Shown here in pieces: positions 23,791 through 36,600 of a stretch of 64,000 nucleotides of DNA (position 1 is its first letter; each line of letters starts with the position of its first letter). The position numbers and the translations under genes are program-made. A model generated the notes under the pieces. The model had not been told where the DNA came from. It saw nothing but the letters and a program-made list of their open reading frames with translations, and searched no databases. Origin of the DNA: Mytilus edulis (taxonomy: Eukaryota; Mollusca; Bivalvia; Mytilida; Mytilidae); assembly GCF_963676685.1 (NCBI RefSeq), contig NC_092344.1, positions 50,614,830 through 50,678,829 of the forward strand, in the 5' to 3' direction.

Positions 23791-24609
23791 AACAAATAAA
23801 CGTATAGTTGTAGATATCACACTTTGAGCATGAACTAGTATCTTTAGTGCAAAACTTGTATGGTCGCCATGATAACCTAGTCGATTACTTGGGAGTGTCG
23901 CAAAAGACTGAACAAAGTGAACCTGTCCTATATATATCGCGTTGTTTGAACCATGACAAATTTTGGCTGCTCGAAAGAACGGTTAAGAATATGCACATGT
24001 GTTGGGATTATAAGATATTACTTCCGGTTTTATATCAAGATATGAATTGCCTAATCTGTAGGCTTGAAATTACAGTCCTTTATTTCGGTGGTTTAATTTC
24101 TGTCGACATTGTTGACACATACATGTTTTAGTTCTAATGTTGACTTACTTTTATAACTTTCTATAGGGCATACGTTTTGTTTATTGCTAAAGGCCGTACG
24201 CTATTTCTAAATTCTACACCATTTTGTCTAAAATTGAAAGTCGTCGCATTGGCAATCAGTATATCAAATCTTTTTTATTTTTACATTTATAGCGAAATGT
24301 TTTCTATGTTATGGATAATAAAATTACATTTTCAACCATCTGACATTGTTTCTTATTAGTTCGAGGATTTGATTGTTGTACTTACTATTAGATATGTGTT
24401 CTGAATAACAGGATTGAATGATACATTAAGGATGAAGTCATGTCAAGTTTAGAAATTTACTTTTTTTCCTACGATTAATTATTTCTGGTCTTAGTAATAA
24501 AGCAACAAGAAAAACGTAATAAGAAATAGCCACCGCCTCTAATACAATGTGTTCATTACCTCGTTCCGGGCATGTGGAAATAATAAAAAAGATGTATACT
24601 TTTTTGTTT

Positions 24610-24782
24610 TGCGAGGGGGGATGTTATGTAGTACGGTTGAGTACGGTTTTAGGTCAGGCTGTTTCATGTTATAAGGGCGTATGGTCGGACTCGTATTCTG
24701 TTTTAGTTGATGTAAGATGACGAGTAAATAAAGATGCATAGTTGAGAAGTCTCCGTCCAAGGCAAGAACATATCACCGGAAC
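24610..24782 (+). mobile_element. Possible solo or 3' LTR remnant
   Basis: A purine tract GCGAGGGGGGA directly precedes TGTTATGTAGTACGGTTGAG, as at the start of a 3' LTR. AATAAA follows at about 24727, and the unit could end in CA near 24782, giving an LTR of about 160 bp. No gag-pol frame is readable upstream, so this is tentative. The ORFs at 23847-24131, 24177-24359 (+) and 24539-24760 (-) are unrecognised and taken as chance frames. Confidence 0.3.
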
Positions 24783-24954
24783 ATTTTAAAGTTTTCAACT
24801 AAAACAGCTGCTTAAAACATTAACTCATTACAGCTATATTGCTTAGATGTTTCTTATCCTGACAGTATTAGGTGTTATCATATGATCCATAATGTGGAAA
24901 GCGTTATTTTATGAGTCCTTTAATTCCCCATTTACGTGCATAATGTTTTATGTG

Positions 24955-25016
24955 CGTCCGTTTGTCCGTCCGTCCGTCTGTCCGTCCGTTCGTCAGTTCG
25001 TTCGTCTCTCTGTCCC
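24955..25016. repeat. (CGTC)n-type tandem repeat
   Basis: Runs of CCGTCCGTCTGTCCGTCCG and CGTTCGTCAGTTCGTTCGTC. A shorter run lies at 22122-22145 and another inside the bivalve element at 48364-48424. Confidence 0.8.
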
Positions 25017-25604
25017 GCTTAGGTTAAAGTTTTTGGTCAAGGTAGTTTTTGATGAAGTTGAAGTCTAATCAACTTAACACTTAGTACACATGTTCCCAGT
25101 AAACACATCAATCTTTAAAACACATCAAACGATTGGACAACAACTGTCATCATAGGCAGTATTTGAACTGCTCGGTTGCAATTTTAAATAGGGTTTTCAT
25201 CCAAAATTTTAATTCCTTTTTATTCGTGAAATCATTTACCGATACTGATGATGTATATCTGATACAGTTTTTCTCTAAATTAAATTGACATTTGATGTAC
25301 ACGTATAAAGGTATTTATCAATATATAGAATATTGAGGGTAGAATTCTACAATACATGCACAAATATAATAATAGCCAATTTTACACAGCAAATGATGCA
25401 TTGGAGCAAAACTTTTTTAGGGAAGAGTAGAAGATGCTAATATAATTTTTTTAAGACAAACAACATATTATGAAAACGAAAACAAAATATTGAACAACAC
25501 GAACCAAGCAAAACAATGATTTAAATTCGGTGATTGGTGATGTAAGAAATTAGGAGAACGACGGGATTGTGTTTCTTTTTCATCTCACATACGTCTTGAC
25601 TGAA

Positions 25605-25870
25605 GAAGAGAGGTGAATGATACCAAGGTGACATTCAAACTCATAGGTTGAAAATAAATTGAAAATGCCGTGGCAAAAAAAAACCGAAAAATGATGAAAA
25701 GACAAACATCAGTATGCAAACGTTAACAAATAAGACTAAAGACTGAGCATCACGAACCCAACCCCAAAAAAACCTGCAATGAACTTTTGTGCTCAAGAAA
25801 GATAAGCTGATCCTGTTTAGCGTGTAGCACCCGCCGTGTTACTCATGTACAAACCCGAAGATAAATCTAA
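25605..25870 (-). repeat. Dispersed repeat family C, second copy
   Basis: GAATGATACCAAGGTGACAT, TGAAAATAAATTGAAAATGCC and CATCACGAACCCAACCCCA parallel the copy at 23560-23790. The ORF at 25928-26149 follows it, has no recognisable domain, and is not claimed as a gene. Confidence 0.6.
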
Positions 25871-26415
25871 TTCGGTGAGCCACATTTTTGAGAAAAGAGA
25901 ACGGGGTTTGGTTACACCAATTGAAACATGTCGGTCTCTCTACGTGTATCTCTACTTTTCGGAGACATACGATTGATTGTCAAAATTTCGACTGTCGGTG
26001 AGTGTTTTTATAAATTCCACGCAGGAAAACGCACGTCTCTCTTTAAAATAGGTTTTGCTGCCGGATGGGAAAAGCACAGCGATACTGATACCATTCATTC
26101 ATTGGGGCGACAAGTCTTTGCAATTTTCTTTTCCTTCAATATGATCTAACGTTAACATGTAATTTGTGTTAAAACAAATTTAGAAGATGATCTAACAAGC
26201 AAACAGTCAGTTGCTAAATGAAATGCTGTGGTATGAGCACTTTTTCTTCTGTCGAAGCTGTACTTAAATGAGACAAAGTATCAGAATTGTGTGTTGTTTT
26301 TACACAACTTTCCCTTTTTATAATAAAGAGATTTTTATATGATATCGGTAGATATCCGCATTTTTCTCCTTATAACGGTAACAGTGATTGTTTTTTCTTT
26401 ATTCCATTCACTATA

Positions 26416-26615
26416 GAACATGTAGAACCTCTTACATGTGCAATGAAGCGATAGCAGCCGTCCAACCTTGTGTTTCTTGGAGACCAGCTGCCCATCACAT
26501 TTAATTCAGTGTTACGATTTTGGAACTGCATATGATATTCTTTTTGCACTGAATGGTGCCATTAAAATGTAACATGTGTACATTAACGATTTTGTAAGAC
26601 TTGTTAAACATTATG
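26416..26615 (+). pseudogene. Relic of a third chitin-binding (CBM14-like) exon
   Basis: Follows an acceptor-like CACTATAG. Stretches align in order with the gene 1 and gene 2 terminal exons: TACATGTGCAATG, GGAGACCAGCTGCCCATCAC, CAGTGTTACGATTTTGGAAC, GCACTGAATGGTGCC, AACATGTGTACATTAACG and TTTTGTAAGACTTG. The end is closest to gene 2 (AACATGTGTACACGTCGG, CTTGTACGACTT). The part coding for the CAPG segment is deleted and several stops interrupt the frame. No upstream exons of this copy were found. Confidence 0.7.
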
Positions 26616-27044
26616 CCAGTAAAGCCTTGCGTATGCCCATTTATCTTTTCTAGTTAGATTTTGTCATTACTTTTATATATATATATTTTTAAAACATAAT
26701 AGTTTGATCTGAATCAATTTAAATGCACTAACAAGATGTGGTATGAGTGCAATAAAACAACTCTCCTTCCAAGTCAGAATGTATTTAAGTTAACATTTAT
26801 AGGTCAAATCACAATCACTCGAACCTAAAGGCAAGCAGTTTTAGAATACATTCGGTTACCTCCCATTGTTTTTTTGCAAAATGACAAAAAAACTATAAAT
26901 CAAACGTTTAAGAATATATAAACAAGATATTTTGTTTGTGTTTATACAATACAGTGATGTCTAACATGGAAGATTATATCTAATATTTAATAAAAAATCT
27001 ACGCAAAAGCTTTAAAACTATTTTTTAAAACATAACTTCAAAGC

Positions 27045-27747
27045 TTAAAGGGGCAATAGATGTAAAATTCGTGGTCACCGATTTTACTCAAATTCTCATT
27101 GTTTATAACACTGTAAAACATTTATCCAAACTATCCAAAGTATAAAATAAACAATTTACAGGACGTCATCTGGATGATATGTAACTTCGTTTCGTGTGTT
27201 TTTAGTCTATACGCCATCTAATTAACTATCGAGTTGACCCCCAATGACCATATAAGCGATGTAAACATAAATATAGATTTAAATAGATTAAGCAACTCGT
27301 CGTGCAAATGGATTTTTATAGGTCTGTTTAATTTGATATTATAGATTTGAAATATATGTTTCATGCCGTTTTTACATGTACAAGAATGATTCTTTGGGGA
27401 TAGAATCAGTCAATCAAATGATTTACCTTTGTTTCACCTTCAATGTTGAAATTCTTTTCCTTTAAATAAACAGTACACGGACAATGCATGCGTTATCCAT
27501 CTGGAACTAAGGGGTTAAATTGAAGTTCACACGAATACAGATTTAATGAGGTCGATTTATTTACATGCAAGTGAATAAAAAAAAAAGTGAATAATTCATT
27601 ATCAATATTTCTTAGCTTAATTTGACAAAATTGAACCATTTTGGCTGCTAAAAGCGAATGATTGTTTCACTATTTTACTTCCATTAATGGCTGAAAAAAA
27701 ATCATACTTTAGATTTTTTATATATCTCGTAGCTAGTGCCCCTTTAA
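27045..27747. mobile_element. TTAA-ended MITE, family TTAAAGGGGCA
   Basis: Left end TTAAAGGGGCAATAG, right end CTAGTGCCCCTTTAA, an almost perfect 15-bp terminal inverted repeat ending in TTAA on both sides; about 700 bp with no transposase. Class (piggyBac-like) is inferred from the TTAA ends only. Confidence 0.6.
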
Positions 27748-27852
27748 ATAAAAAAAAAATATTTCATTGTTTATTGAAATATCAAGTGATCCGTGTTATT
27801 TGTTCGGAAACATTACCTTAAACATAAAACAATGAAATTATTTCATTTGTAC

Positions 27853-27938
27853 TAAACTCCGAAACAGCGGTTACCGTCCTCTTTACTATGCTGCGTTGAT
27901 TATAGTTAAGCGAAGCAACGTCACCACTGCATCGGAGT
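27853..27938. mobile_element. Short foldback repeat, family H5 (copy 1)
   Basis: AAACTCCGAAACAGCGGTTA at one end and CACTGCATCGGAGT at the other. The second copy, at 32947-33025, has the more perfect ends AAACTCCGAAACAG/CTGTTTCGGAGTTT and the same interior (CGAAGCAACGTCACCACTG). Confidence 0.65.
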
Positions 27939-28439
27939 ATGCATTTTCATATATTTCCTTTATTCCATTATAAAATAAAGATCAATTATCACATAACTCA
28001 AAAAGGAAAGTCTCTTATCAAATTGCGAAAAAAACATACAACGTAGTGAACAGTGTTTACATGTATACTTTTATACTAGAATGAAGTAAATAATAATTTG
28101 AAATACCTTTTAATGATATCTAAACAAAATAATCAACCTGTATCATAAATCTATTTGATAAAATATATCAATGCTATCATAAAATATATCTTTTCTTTTT
28201 TTTCAATTTTTTTTCAATTTTTTATTTTCTGAACTCTATACAAAGTGAAATAACTCAAAAAAAAAAACGGAGGTTATTTTTGACACGTTAAATGTTTTGA
28301 CATTTTATATGATAAATTTTAATATTTTTACAAAACAAAAACTTGTACACTACTGCAATACATTTTATGTCGTATTTTAGTTAAAATAGTTATCACAAGG
28401 TACCTGGATTATGATTTATAACATCACAATAACGGATGT

Positions 28440-29080
28440 TGTTCAGAATCTGACCTTACATTTTAAAATTGAGTAGTCATTGTACCAAACACTATCAGGA
28501 AAGGTTATGATATCATGGTAAAATATAACCACAGTAGTTTTTTTTTATATGTTTAGGTTATATGTTGTTGATAGCATTGTTCATCATAACACACCATTCT
28601 TGATTACATATTTCGCTTTAATATTGAAAGCAGTTAAAATTCCTGTATTTGTGACCATATTTTTTTCATATTTACCTCATATCAACATAAGTCTACCCAT
28701 TTTAATTCATCATATATGATAATTTAATAAAAGATAATGATCCGGCTTATAAATGAATACCAAGGAGAACAGATAAAGTTGAAGCTAAAGTCATTGTTAT
28801 CTCGCTATAAGATGTGAAATATCTAAATCATTACTTATTTCTTCCACAAATTCAAGGGAAAACATAAAAAGACAGGAATCTATTTTACAAATCCATTCTG
28901 AATCCCTACCAACCACTGTCTGCAAAACGTTGCATCTCTTAAACGTAATGGCTCTCGTTAAAAGTGTTAATGTTGATGTCTATCAGATGTATTGAAATTA
29001 ATGTTAGACTTTTTTGACATCCTCGGGGATTAACTTTAACGATTAAAGTAATAATAATGATGAATAAGTTGACATAAAGA
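28440..29080. other. Intergenic, nothing recognised
   Basis: AT-rich sequence without splice-bounded open frames, tandem repeats or known repeat motifs apart from the family B fragment just before it (28381-28430). Confidence 0.4.
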
Positions 29081-29089
29081 CGAGTGTTT

Positions 29090-29350
29090 GGTTTTACACG
29101 ATTTTTGTAAACACGACAGGTGCCACATGTGGAGCAGATCCTGAGTACCCTAGCTTCTGGAGCACATGATACCATTCCAAATGTTTGGTGGGGTTCGTGT
29201 TGTTCAGTCTGCAGCTTTCTATGTTGTGTCTTGTGTACTATGATTTGTCTATATTCTTTTTTTATGCCATGGCGTTGTCAGTTTATTTTCGGTCTATTTG
29301 TTTGACTGTCCCTCTGGTATCTTTCGCCTCTCTTTTGTAAATGGTGTTTT
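29090..29350 (+). repeat. Dispersed repeat family C, inverted copy
   Basis: GGTGGGGTTCGTGTTGTTCA, GCCATGGCGTTGTCAGTTTA and TCCCTCTGGTATCTTTCGCC read as the reverse complement of the family at 23560-23790. Confidence 0.65.
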
Positions 29351-30234
29351 GGTGATGTATCAGTTGTTCGTGTATGTCGAATGTTGTTGGTCTGTGAATG
29401 TTCAACTAATTTATTGCTCCTGATATTACTGGTTCGGTACGGTTTAAATTGCAACCAGTACAATACCACAGCAACAATGCCGATAGTGGCTCATCTAACA
29501 CTAGAAAGAAGAATATTTTGAGACACACATTAGGAATTATGTTTCATTTTGTTTTAATCAAATAAACATTATTAGACAGAATAATAAATTTGTGCGTGTG
29601 TTTTTCCTACCACAACAATTTGATTGTGTTTCTGAATTGTTTAAGTTTAATATCTTCTGGATATTTTTTTAAATTTCAATCTTAAGCTTATATGTCCAAT
29701 GAAATGAAATTTGACCGTCACTAAAAATTCAATAGTCGTTAAATATCAACCCATCACTCACTCAATTGTATCTTCCTTTTAGACTAAAGCTTTGTATTAG
29801 TTAATGAGAGAGAGAGAGAGAGTTTGCAACTCTCACTCCCCGCACTGCTTCAACACGTATAGTAAAAGAGGGCTCGAAAGGTGTCAGAGGGACGTACAAA
29901 GTAAAGGAGATCATATTTTGTTTAAAAAATATTTTAAACAGGTCTGCAATAAAAAAAAATATATGATCATCAGAAGTTTTGCCATTTTCCGCTGAATTAC
30001 ACATCATACAACAGATCTGTATAATTTGTTCCAAAAACAACTGATACGATCACACATTGCTGCATATTTGTTATTTAACCGGAACAGCTATTCCTCGGAC
30101 AATGTTTTTAAAAAAGCTTTCATACTTAGGTTTTACATCATGTTTTGTTGACTATATTACAGTACTGTCACTTTGATCCAATCATTTCTATTATTTGTTG
30201 GAATATTTTAATGTATTGTTATATTGCAACATTG

Positions 30235-30500
30235 TTAAAACAACTCCCCCGAGACCATTTTTTGTAATCATGTGAGGATGATCATATTATACCATCAAAC
30301 TTGATTTTGTTGATAATTGTTCTTTGACCTTTACCATATATTGACAAGAATATCAAAATGACACACATTTGATCACATTGACACACATTTAACACACATT
30401 CGACACAAATTTGACACACATTTTATCTGATTTTATACTCCGTTAATACAAAGTGGGAGACATTTCGCTACGGCGTAGAAATTTTGTTTATTCTTTTAAT
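30235..30500. repeat. Diverged partner of the 2090-2345 segment, with short tandem
   Basis: ACTCCCCCGAGACCATTT, then AAAATGACACACATTTGATC and GTGGGAGACATTTCGCTACG follow the order seen at 2090-2345. In this copy the word GACACACATT is expanded into five or six imperfect tandem repeats (30358-30423). Neighbouring stretches 29360-30230 and 30500-31750 contain no exon I can support. Confidence 0.45.
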
Positions 30501-31759
30501 GAAATAAGTTTGAAATTTGTCTAATAAAATCCTTTTTTTTGTTGGTCTATTAAGTTTGAAATTCTAGTAATATAAATTACGGCGCGTAAAGGCCATAAAA
30601 GTAGTTTGCAAATACAATTTTATAAATATGCGTTTGATCATGTGAATTTGTTAATGATGCAATTTAAGATTTGTATCTATGAAAACTATACAGTAGATAA
30701 TTTTAAATTAAAAACACACTAACTTCAAACAAAATCGTTGAACTTTATCAGTATTTATTTTTGTGCGTGCAAAAAATTAAACCAGATTAAAATGTTTACC
30801 TTCTTCGCACATTTTTTCGATAGGTCAATTAAACATAAGTCAAATAAATATAGGATAAAATAGTTCCTTCAACCTATAGTTATTTGACTTTTGTAAAATT
30901 TGAGTATCTGAAAAAAACATTTTTGTTTTCTATAATTCTTGTAGTTCAAATTTACTATGCAAACATATCTGATGACTTCTTATGACTATTAACATTTAAC
31001 GACTATTGCATTAATCATGTTAGTATGGAAGCTTAACTAGTTTACACATTAATAAAGGCGAACGCGTTTAAAAGTAGGTTGCGCTGTTTAAATTTATTAA
31101 GTATTCGTAAGACAATGCACATCATAACTTCCAAATTTCTAATAATTTTGTGTTTTGGTAAAATTGAGAATGGAAAATGGGAATGATATCCTTATGATCC
31201 ATTTTGTACATGTTAAGTATAAATACTCAAAAGCAAAAAATCTCTTAAATTTCAATTTTCAGGCGTGAAATGAATTTAAGTAATGATATGAAGGACATTT
31301 TGAAAATTGCCCTGGTGTGAAATACAATCAGAAATACACCGCCTTTATTAAAAAGAACTGTAAGTTGATTATAATCTCTAGGTACTCCCTCAAACAATGA
31401 CACATTGTCTTTTCGATATAACCAAGTTATCTAAAATTTTCCTTAACTCTAACAAACAGACTAAACAAATTGTTTTATAAATTATTTCAGTATAAAAAAC
31501 TAATTCTACTATCTTTTATATTGGTCTACTGATTAATTATATAAAAAACGTTTCATGAGTGTCAATATCAATGGAACATTAGGAATACATTCTTTTAAAA
31601 TCAGATTTGTAATTGTAACTTTTAACAATACTTCATATGAACAAGGAATATTATATATACACCATATGAGACAACAGTACAAAGCACACACAAAAAGTCT
31701 TCAAGTTCTACTAGTAGTTCATTCATTTAGTATTTTCTGTAAAGATTTTAACTGATTTA

Positions 31760-32045
31760 ATAAATATAATTGTAGGATACCGCTGTTCAATAGTCATAAA
31801 TCAACTAAGCAAAAAAGAATCCGGGTAGCAACATTAAACCGAGGGAAACTACGGTGGCAGAATGCGGCCATGAAAGAAAAAAAATATGTTGTTCCCTCAA
31901 GATACTATGTCGTTTCCTCAAGATACTATGTCGTTCCCACAAGATATTTATCTCGTTCCCTCAAGATGATATGTCGTTCCCTCAAGATATCATGTCGTTC
32001 CCTCAAGATATTGTGTCGGTCCCTCAAGATATTATGTTTTTCCCT
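31760..32045. repeat. Family A copy followed by a 24-bp minisatellite
   Basis: 31760-31850 is an inverted family A fragment (ATACCGCTGTTCAATAGTC, AACCGAGGGAAAC). From 31885 a unit like GTCGTTCCCTCAAGATA plus 6-7 variable bases repeats about seven times. The ORFs at 31854-32117 and 31870-32175 are repeat translations, not proteins. Confidence 0.75.
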
Positions 32046-32946
32046 CGTAGGAAATACATCAACTATAAGAGGAATATATTTTCTTCCATATCGTATATTT
32101 TGTTATTCTGGATTTGATGTGCTCCAAAATTGTTTGATTACTAAGGGCCCTTCTTCAATGGGGCTGATTCCTTAATTTAGATTGTATTTGCATATCCAAT
32201 TGCCTTCATCCATTACATGTAGTTTATCAAATACATTTTATTGCATCAAAGGTTTTTGATTAGATATTTTAATCATTGTATTTTTTCTGACGAAATAAGT
32301 CTTTGTAAAAAAAAAAAGTAAAGAACATAGGTTTTATTTTCCATTTCATATGCAGTCACTGCATTGGATAAACTTTATAGTAAAATTACCAAACGTTAAA
32401 AAATGGCATTCGTGAAGAGAACATATTTGGTATCAACGATATAGAATGGCATGTAGGTATACATACATTTTTATTTACACTTTCAACTAGTGCATTCGCC
32501 GTTATTTTCTTTGTTTATAAGTTAATTTCAAACTTTATATTTTATACATATGTATATTGCATACAACATTATTGTTCATTTTTTGTATTAGTTTTTTACT
32601 CATCACATATTGTATTTCTTTATAAGTGTACACACATTTTTTTTTCACAATATAAGTAGTTCTTTATCGAAGTGTTAAGTATCTAACTGTCCTGTCGAAG
32701 TCAATATCTTAAAGGCATTTAACATAACGCACAATTTATACAAAAGATTTCATAATGACTAATGAGTAGTAATTCATTTGCATGATATAAGATTGTAACT
32801 TTAAACAGTGCAAATGGTTGGAAAGAAAAATAAAAGTTAAAGGTATTTATATTTCTATAATTTTATTTTAAAAGGATAATCTTACATAACAATTTTCAAA
32901 GAGTGTAAAATATATTTAATATATTATGTCGAGTTTATTGTTTAAC

Positions 32947-33025
32947 AAACTCCGAAACAGCGGTTACGTCCTCGTTACTTTAAAGTCAAGTTTAGCGAAG
33001 CAACGTCACCACTGTTTCGGAGTTT
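32947..33025. mobile_element. Short foldback repeat, family H5 (copy 2)
   Basis: Terminal inverted repeats AAACTCCGAAACAG and CTGTTTCGGAGTTT, interior AGCGAAGCAACGTCACCA shared with 27853-27938. Confidence 0.7.
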
Positions 33026-33261
33026 GATTGTTTAACCCATTTGTATTTCCTGCGATAAAAGGGACATGCAAAAGAAAATTAAGGACCACGCTGTCAGCTG
33101 CCCCGGACTAATGAGGCTTCATGTATCCAGGTGATTTGAAATAAGAGATATTATTCACAAAATTAAAAAAAAAAACAACCGGTGCAATACATGTCCATTC
33201 TAGCTAAAATTATAATAACAAGTTATCGTTATCGTATAAATATTATATTTGGAGTAAAACA

Positions 33262-33355
33262 ATAAGTAATCATTAGTAAATCGTTAGTTAACATTAGTAA
33301 TCGTTAGTAAATCGTTAGTAAACATTAATAATCGTTAGTATTCATTAGTAATCAT
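33262..33355. repeat. Tandem repeat of CATTAGTAATCGTTAGTAAA type
   Basis: Five to six imperfect copies of a roughly 18-bp unit built from TAGTAAATCGTTAGT and ACATTAGTAAT. Confidence 0.7.
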
Positions 33356-33578
33356 TTGCACACTGTACAGTAAATTACTTCTGTTATGCATAATGGAACA
33401 GAGTATTTCTTTTGACGAACATATAACATACTTTTATTCGCATAGTATCGAAATAAAATAAGTATTCTCATAAAATAAGATACTTTAGAACGGACCACCC
33501 CTGCTATTATAAAATTAACATGTGATTGATTTATCAACCAATCAATTTGGCGATATGTCAGTATGTATTGATACAAAA

Positions 33579-33661
33579 ATATATAAAACAACTGACGTGT
33601 ACCACCGATACATTAATGCAAGTTTGTCACACTAAATGAAATATATAAAAATTTCACCATA
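33579..33661 (+). promoter_or_regulatory. Putative gene 2 core promoter and 5' UTR
   Basis: AATATATAAAACA at 33579-33591 is a TATA-like box 75-80 bp before the gene 2 ATG. A second AATATATAAAAA lies only about 20 bp before the ATG, probably too close to act. Transcription would start around 33610 with a short leader; not tested. Confidence 0.4.
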
Positions 33662-36600
33662 ATGCATTTTACTACGAAATTTTTGTTTACTTGTTTACTA
33701 TACTTAGTAGAGAGCAGCCATTTTCGTGGAGGCACTATATCATGGAAGCCGACAAAAAATAATCAGGTAAGAGATTCGACATTACATAGCACTTGTAAAC
33801 AATGTGTTGTTTTGTAGAAAAAAAACCGAATAATTTTATATTTTTTTTTTATAAATACTTAATATAAATGTAGGACTCGGAACCGCGATTGTACTCCGAA
33901 CCGCGATGATCACGCTGATGTGGGATGGTTTGACGCGTAAGTGCGTTTTTCATCACGCTGAAGTGCGATGGTGGTATTGTGACGTTACATTGTATCTTGT
34001 TGATAGTAACGCTGAGGTGCGATGGTGGTCACGCTGAAGTGCGATGGTCTGTACAAACATTTTTAAATGTTTTTTATTTGTCGATGTAGAGGACAATTTG
34101 TATGTAAGAAGCAGTTTTCCATGTTTTTAAGTTGATTGTGGTGGTTTTTTGGGGGGGGGGGTGGAGGTGGGGGCTTACAAAATTTAATAACAGCAGCAAA
34201 CGGGGAGGATTTGTGGAAACCTTCTGTAGCGATTGTTTTTTTTACATCTACAAAAGTTTCCGTATTGCGTATACGGTTGATCATGAGCATGACATTCTTT
34301 AAATTTCTTTAAAAAAAAGTCAAATAGGCAAACTTTGTGCAACGACATGACAGCACTTGTCTCGTTGTAAAATGTTAGTTTTTCACTCATTACTGAAACT
34401 AAGTGCAATTTTAAACCTCGTCTCCTAGGCTCCGATGAAAATCAAAAGATATAACTATTATCTGCAGATAATTGTAGATAATTGGTTTTAATTAGGTTAA
34501 CACGACTGAACTTTCTTTAATACTGTTTCATTTATTGTTTTCTAACATTTACTAGCAAGATATTAAAAAGTATTTGATCCACGGCTAATGTCGATGAGAG
34601 ATTTTCAAAGTCAGAAGTTTTGTCAGTGATTTTTTTTAATGCATCTTAATGTCATTTGATGGCAGATCTTTGAATGAACCTGTTAAATTTATTCACAACG
34701 TTTACAGAATTGTGGCGATTCGATTCAGAGATCGGTACAGCAGAGACAAAAATAGTTGAGCCTTAATTTTGGTCAATTGAAATATTTTGATGCGAGCGAC
34801 ACTGATGAATTTTAAGTGGACTCTGGCGTACACAATTTTAATATTGGTATGTACGGCGAGATTATAGTCTTTTGTTGAAGACAGAATATTGACCTCAATA
34901 TTTCTCTTGTTTTTTTTATATTGTAGATGGGGTTGCTGTTAATTTACTTTTGTGTTCAATAGACCTGTATTCATATTTCAGATTGAGATTAACTATAGAA
35001 TTGCCTACCGTGCAAGTTATGGATACAGGTGCGATGCAAACACAGTAAGGAACGGAATATTGCAATATAGTGAGGAAACGATACAGTGCATAGAAGGATG
35101 CAGTGATAATTCTAGAATGAATTTTTACTGTACTGATTTTAGCGCCACTGAAGATTGGACATCGGGAGCCAACAGCGTAAAATTTAATCTGCCATCTTCA
35201 AGTAACAACCTCTATACTTTTGGGTATGTATTTGCCTTTAACGAAAAAGGAGGGAAATGGGAAAATACAATTGAGAGGACCAATTAAATACTGTTTACTG
35301 TTTACTAACTTATTTTCGTAGATATTTTATTTCGCGTTTAGCCATTTCTGGCCCAATTTGCAGCGTCTGGGCTACGCAATTTTTAAAATGAATCTGATGT
35401 AGTTCAATAAGGAAATATCCAAGTTAATCGTATTCGCGACAATCTATTGTCTCGTTTTTTTTTCTACTTGAGAAAGTCGGGAAAATTAAAAGATCGTAAA
35501 CATTTGTTTGATTACAGACATATATAGGGCAAATTCATTAAGATATCAATGCTTGAAATATAAATATTGAGACCAAATATTTTGCGTCATTGATTAAATC
35601 CCTTTACAAGCCTATTAATTGAAGATCAGCAGATTTTAACTAGGTAAAGTTTGTGACTATTGGATAAGAAGGCATCAGTCTTAGAAATTATTAATCCAAA
35701 ATAATGACCATTAAAATATATACTATTTTTACATATATATATTTATGTACTCACACTCACTGAAAAATTAGGAAATATCTGTACAAATGTAACCCCTTGA
35801 ACTCAATAGGTAATATATAATGTATAAGTCATGAAAATCACATGCTATTATACACTACACTGCTGTCGATTTATATGTATACTTTATCATGTTTTGACCT
35901 CTTGTACAGGTTTGTGTCTGAAGAAATAAAATATTTGTCTGGTCTTGTCACTAGTATTTGATTGGAATTTTTGACGACACGTTTAACCATTAAACTTATA
36001 AGTTAATTAGACTCTTATACCTTTAATGACTAAGCAACGGTCTGGTCAATAACAGTAAATGATCAAAAAGATAAATTACGCAGTTGCATTTGTGATTACG
36101 CAATAACCAATTCAAACTTGAACTTAAAACTTGATTAAAATGGTCTCGAAAGCAATGAGTAACTGATGGTATTCAAAGAGTTTGAATAAATTATGGATGT
36201 TCCATTTATATAAATAATGATTCTTTTAAGGAATACATAATTATAAGTACAGTCCTAAAAGAGTGTAATTTATTTTCTGAAGTGTTTCAAGCTGTTGTTG
36301 GATATCTCTAGCTGAAGGCGGTTCAGACTGGAGGATGCGGACGACAGCAAATCTGACCGCAAGACAAGACACTGGAAAAATAAATTCTTCTCCAATCTCT
36401 GCCATGCAACCTGTCGTAAGATTCAGTTATGGATGTGACTATACACTTAAAATACCCGGTAAGTTACAATTAATATATTCTGAGGTATTTCATTTGTATT
36501 TAAAAAGTGTATACTCAACTCGATATAACATATACAAATTTCAAACGACACGACCAACTTACCTGTGAAAGTTCTGAAATAGAGGTATAAGTGCAATGAC

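Noticed and set aside
23847-24131. 94-codon plus ORF between gene 1 and the possible LTR
   Set aside because: No recognisable motif, no RT or integrase signature, and no splice partners in phase; kept only as part of a possible element.
31854-32175. Two overlapping plus ORFs with repeating SLKILCRSLK/FPQDIMSFPQD text
   Set aside because: Both are translations of the 24-bp minisatellite; open in more than one frame, no splice or promoter context.
33262-33355. CRISPR-like repeat array
   Set aside because: Repeats are short, imperfect and contiguous without unique spacers, and the genome is eukaryotic.
34952-34981. ATG at 34952 as start of gene 2 exon 2 as a single-exon gene
   Set aside because: The acceptor TATTTCAG at 34980-34981, the in-phase signal-peptide exon at 33662-33766 and the donor GTATGT at 35224 show it is an internal exon; the ten upstream codons and the end after 35223 are intronic.
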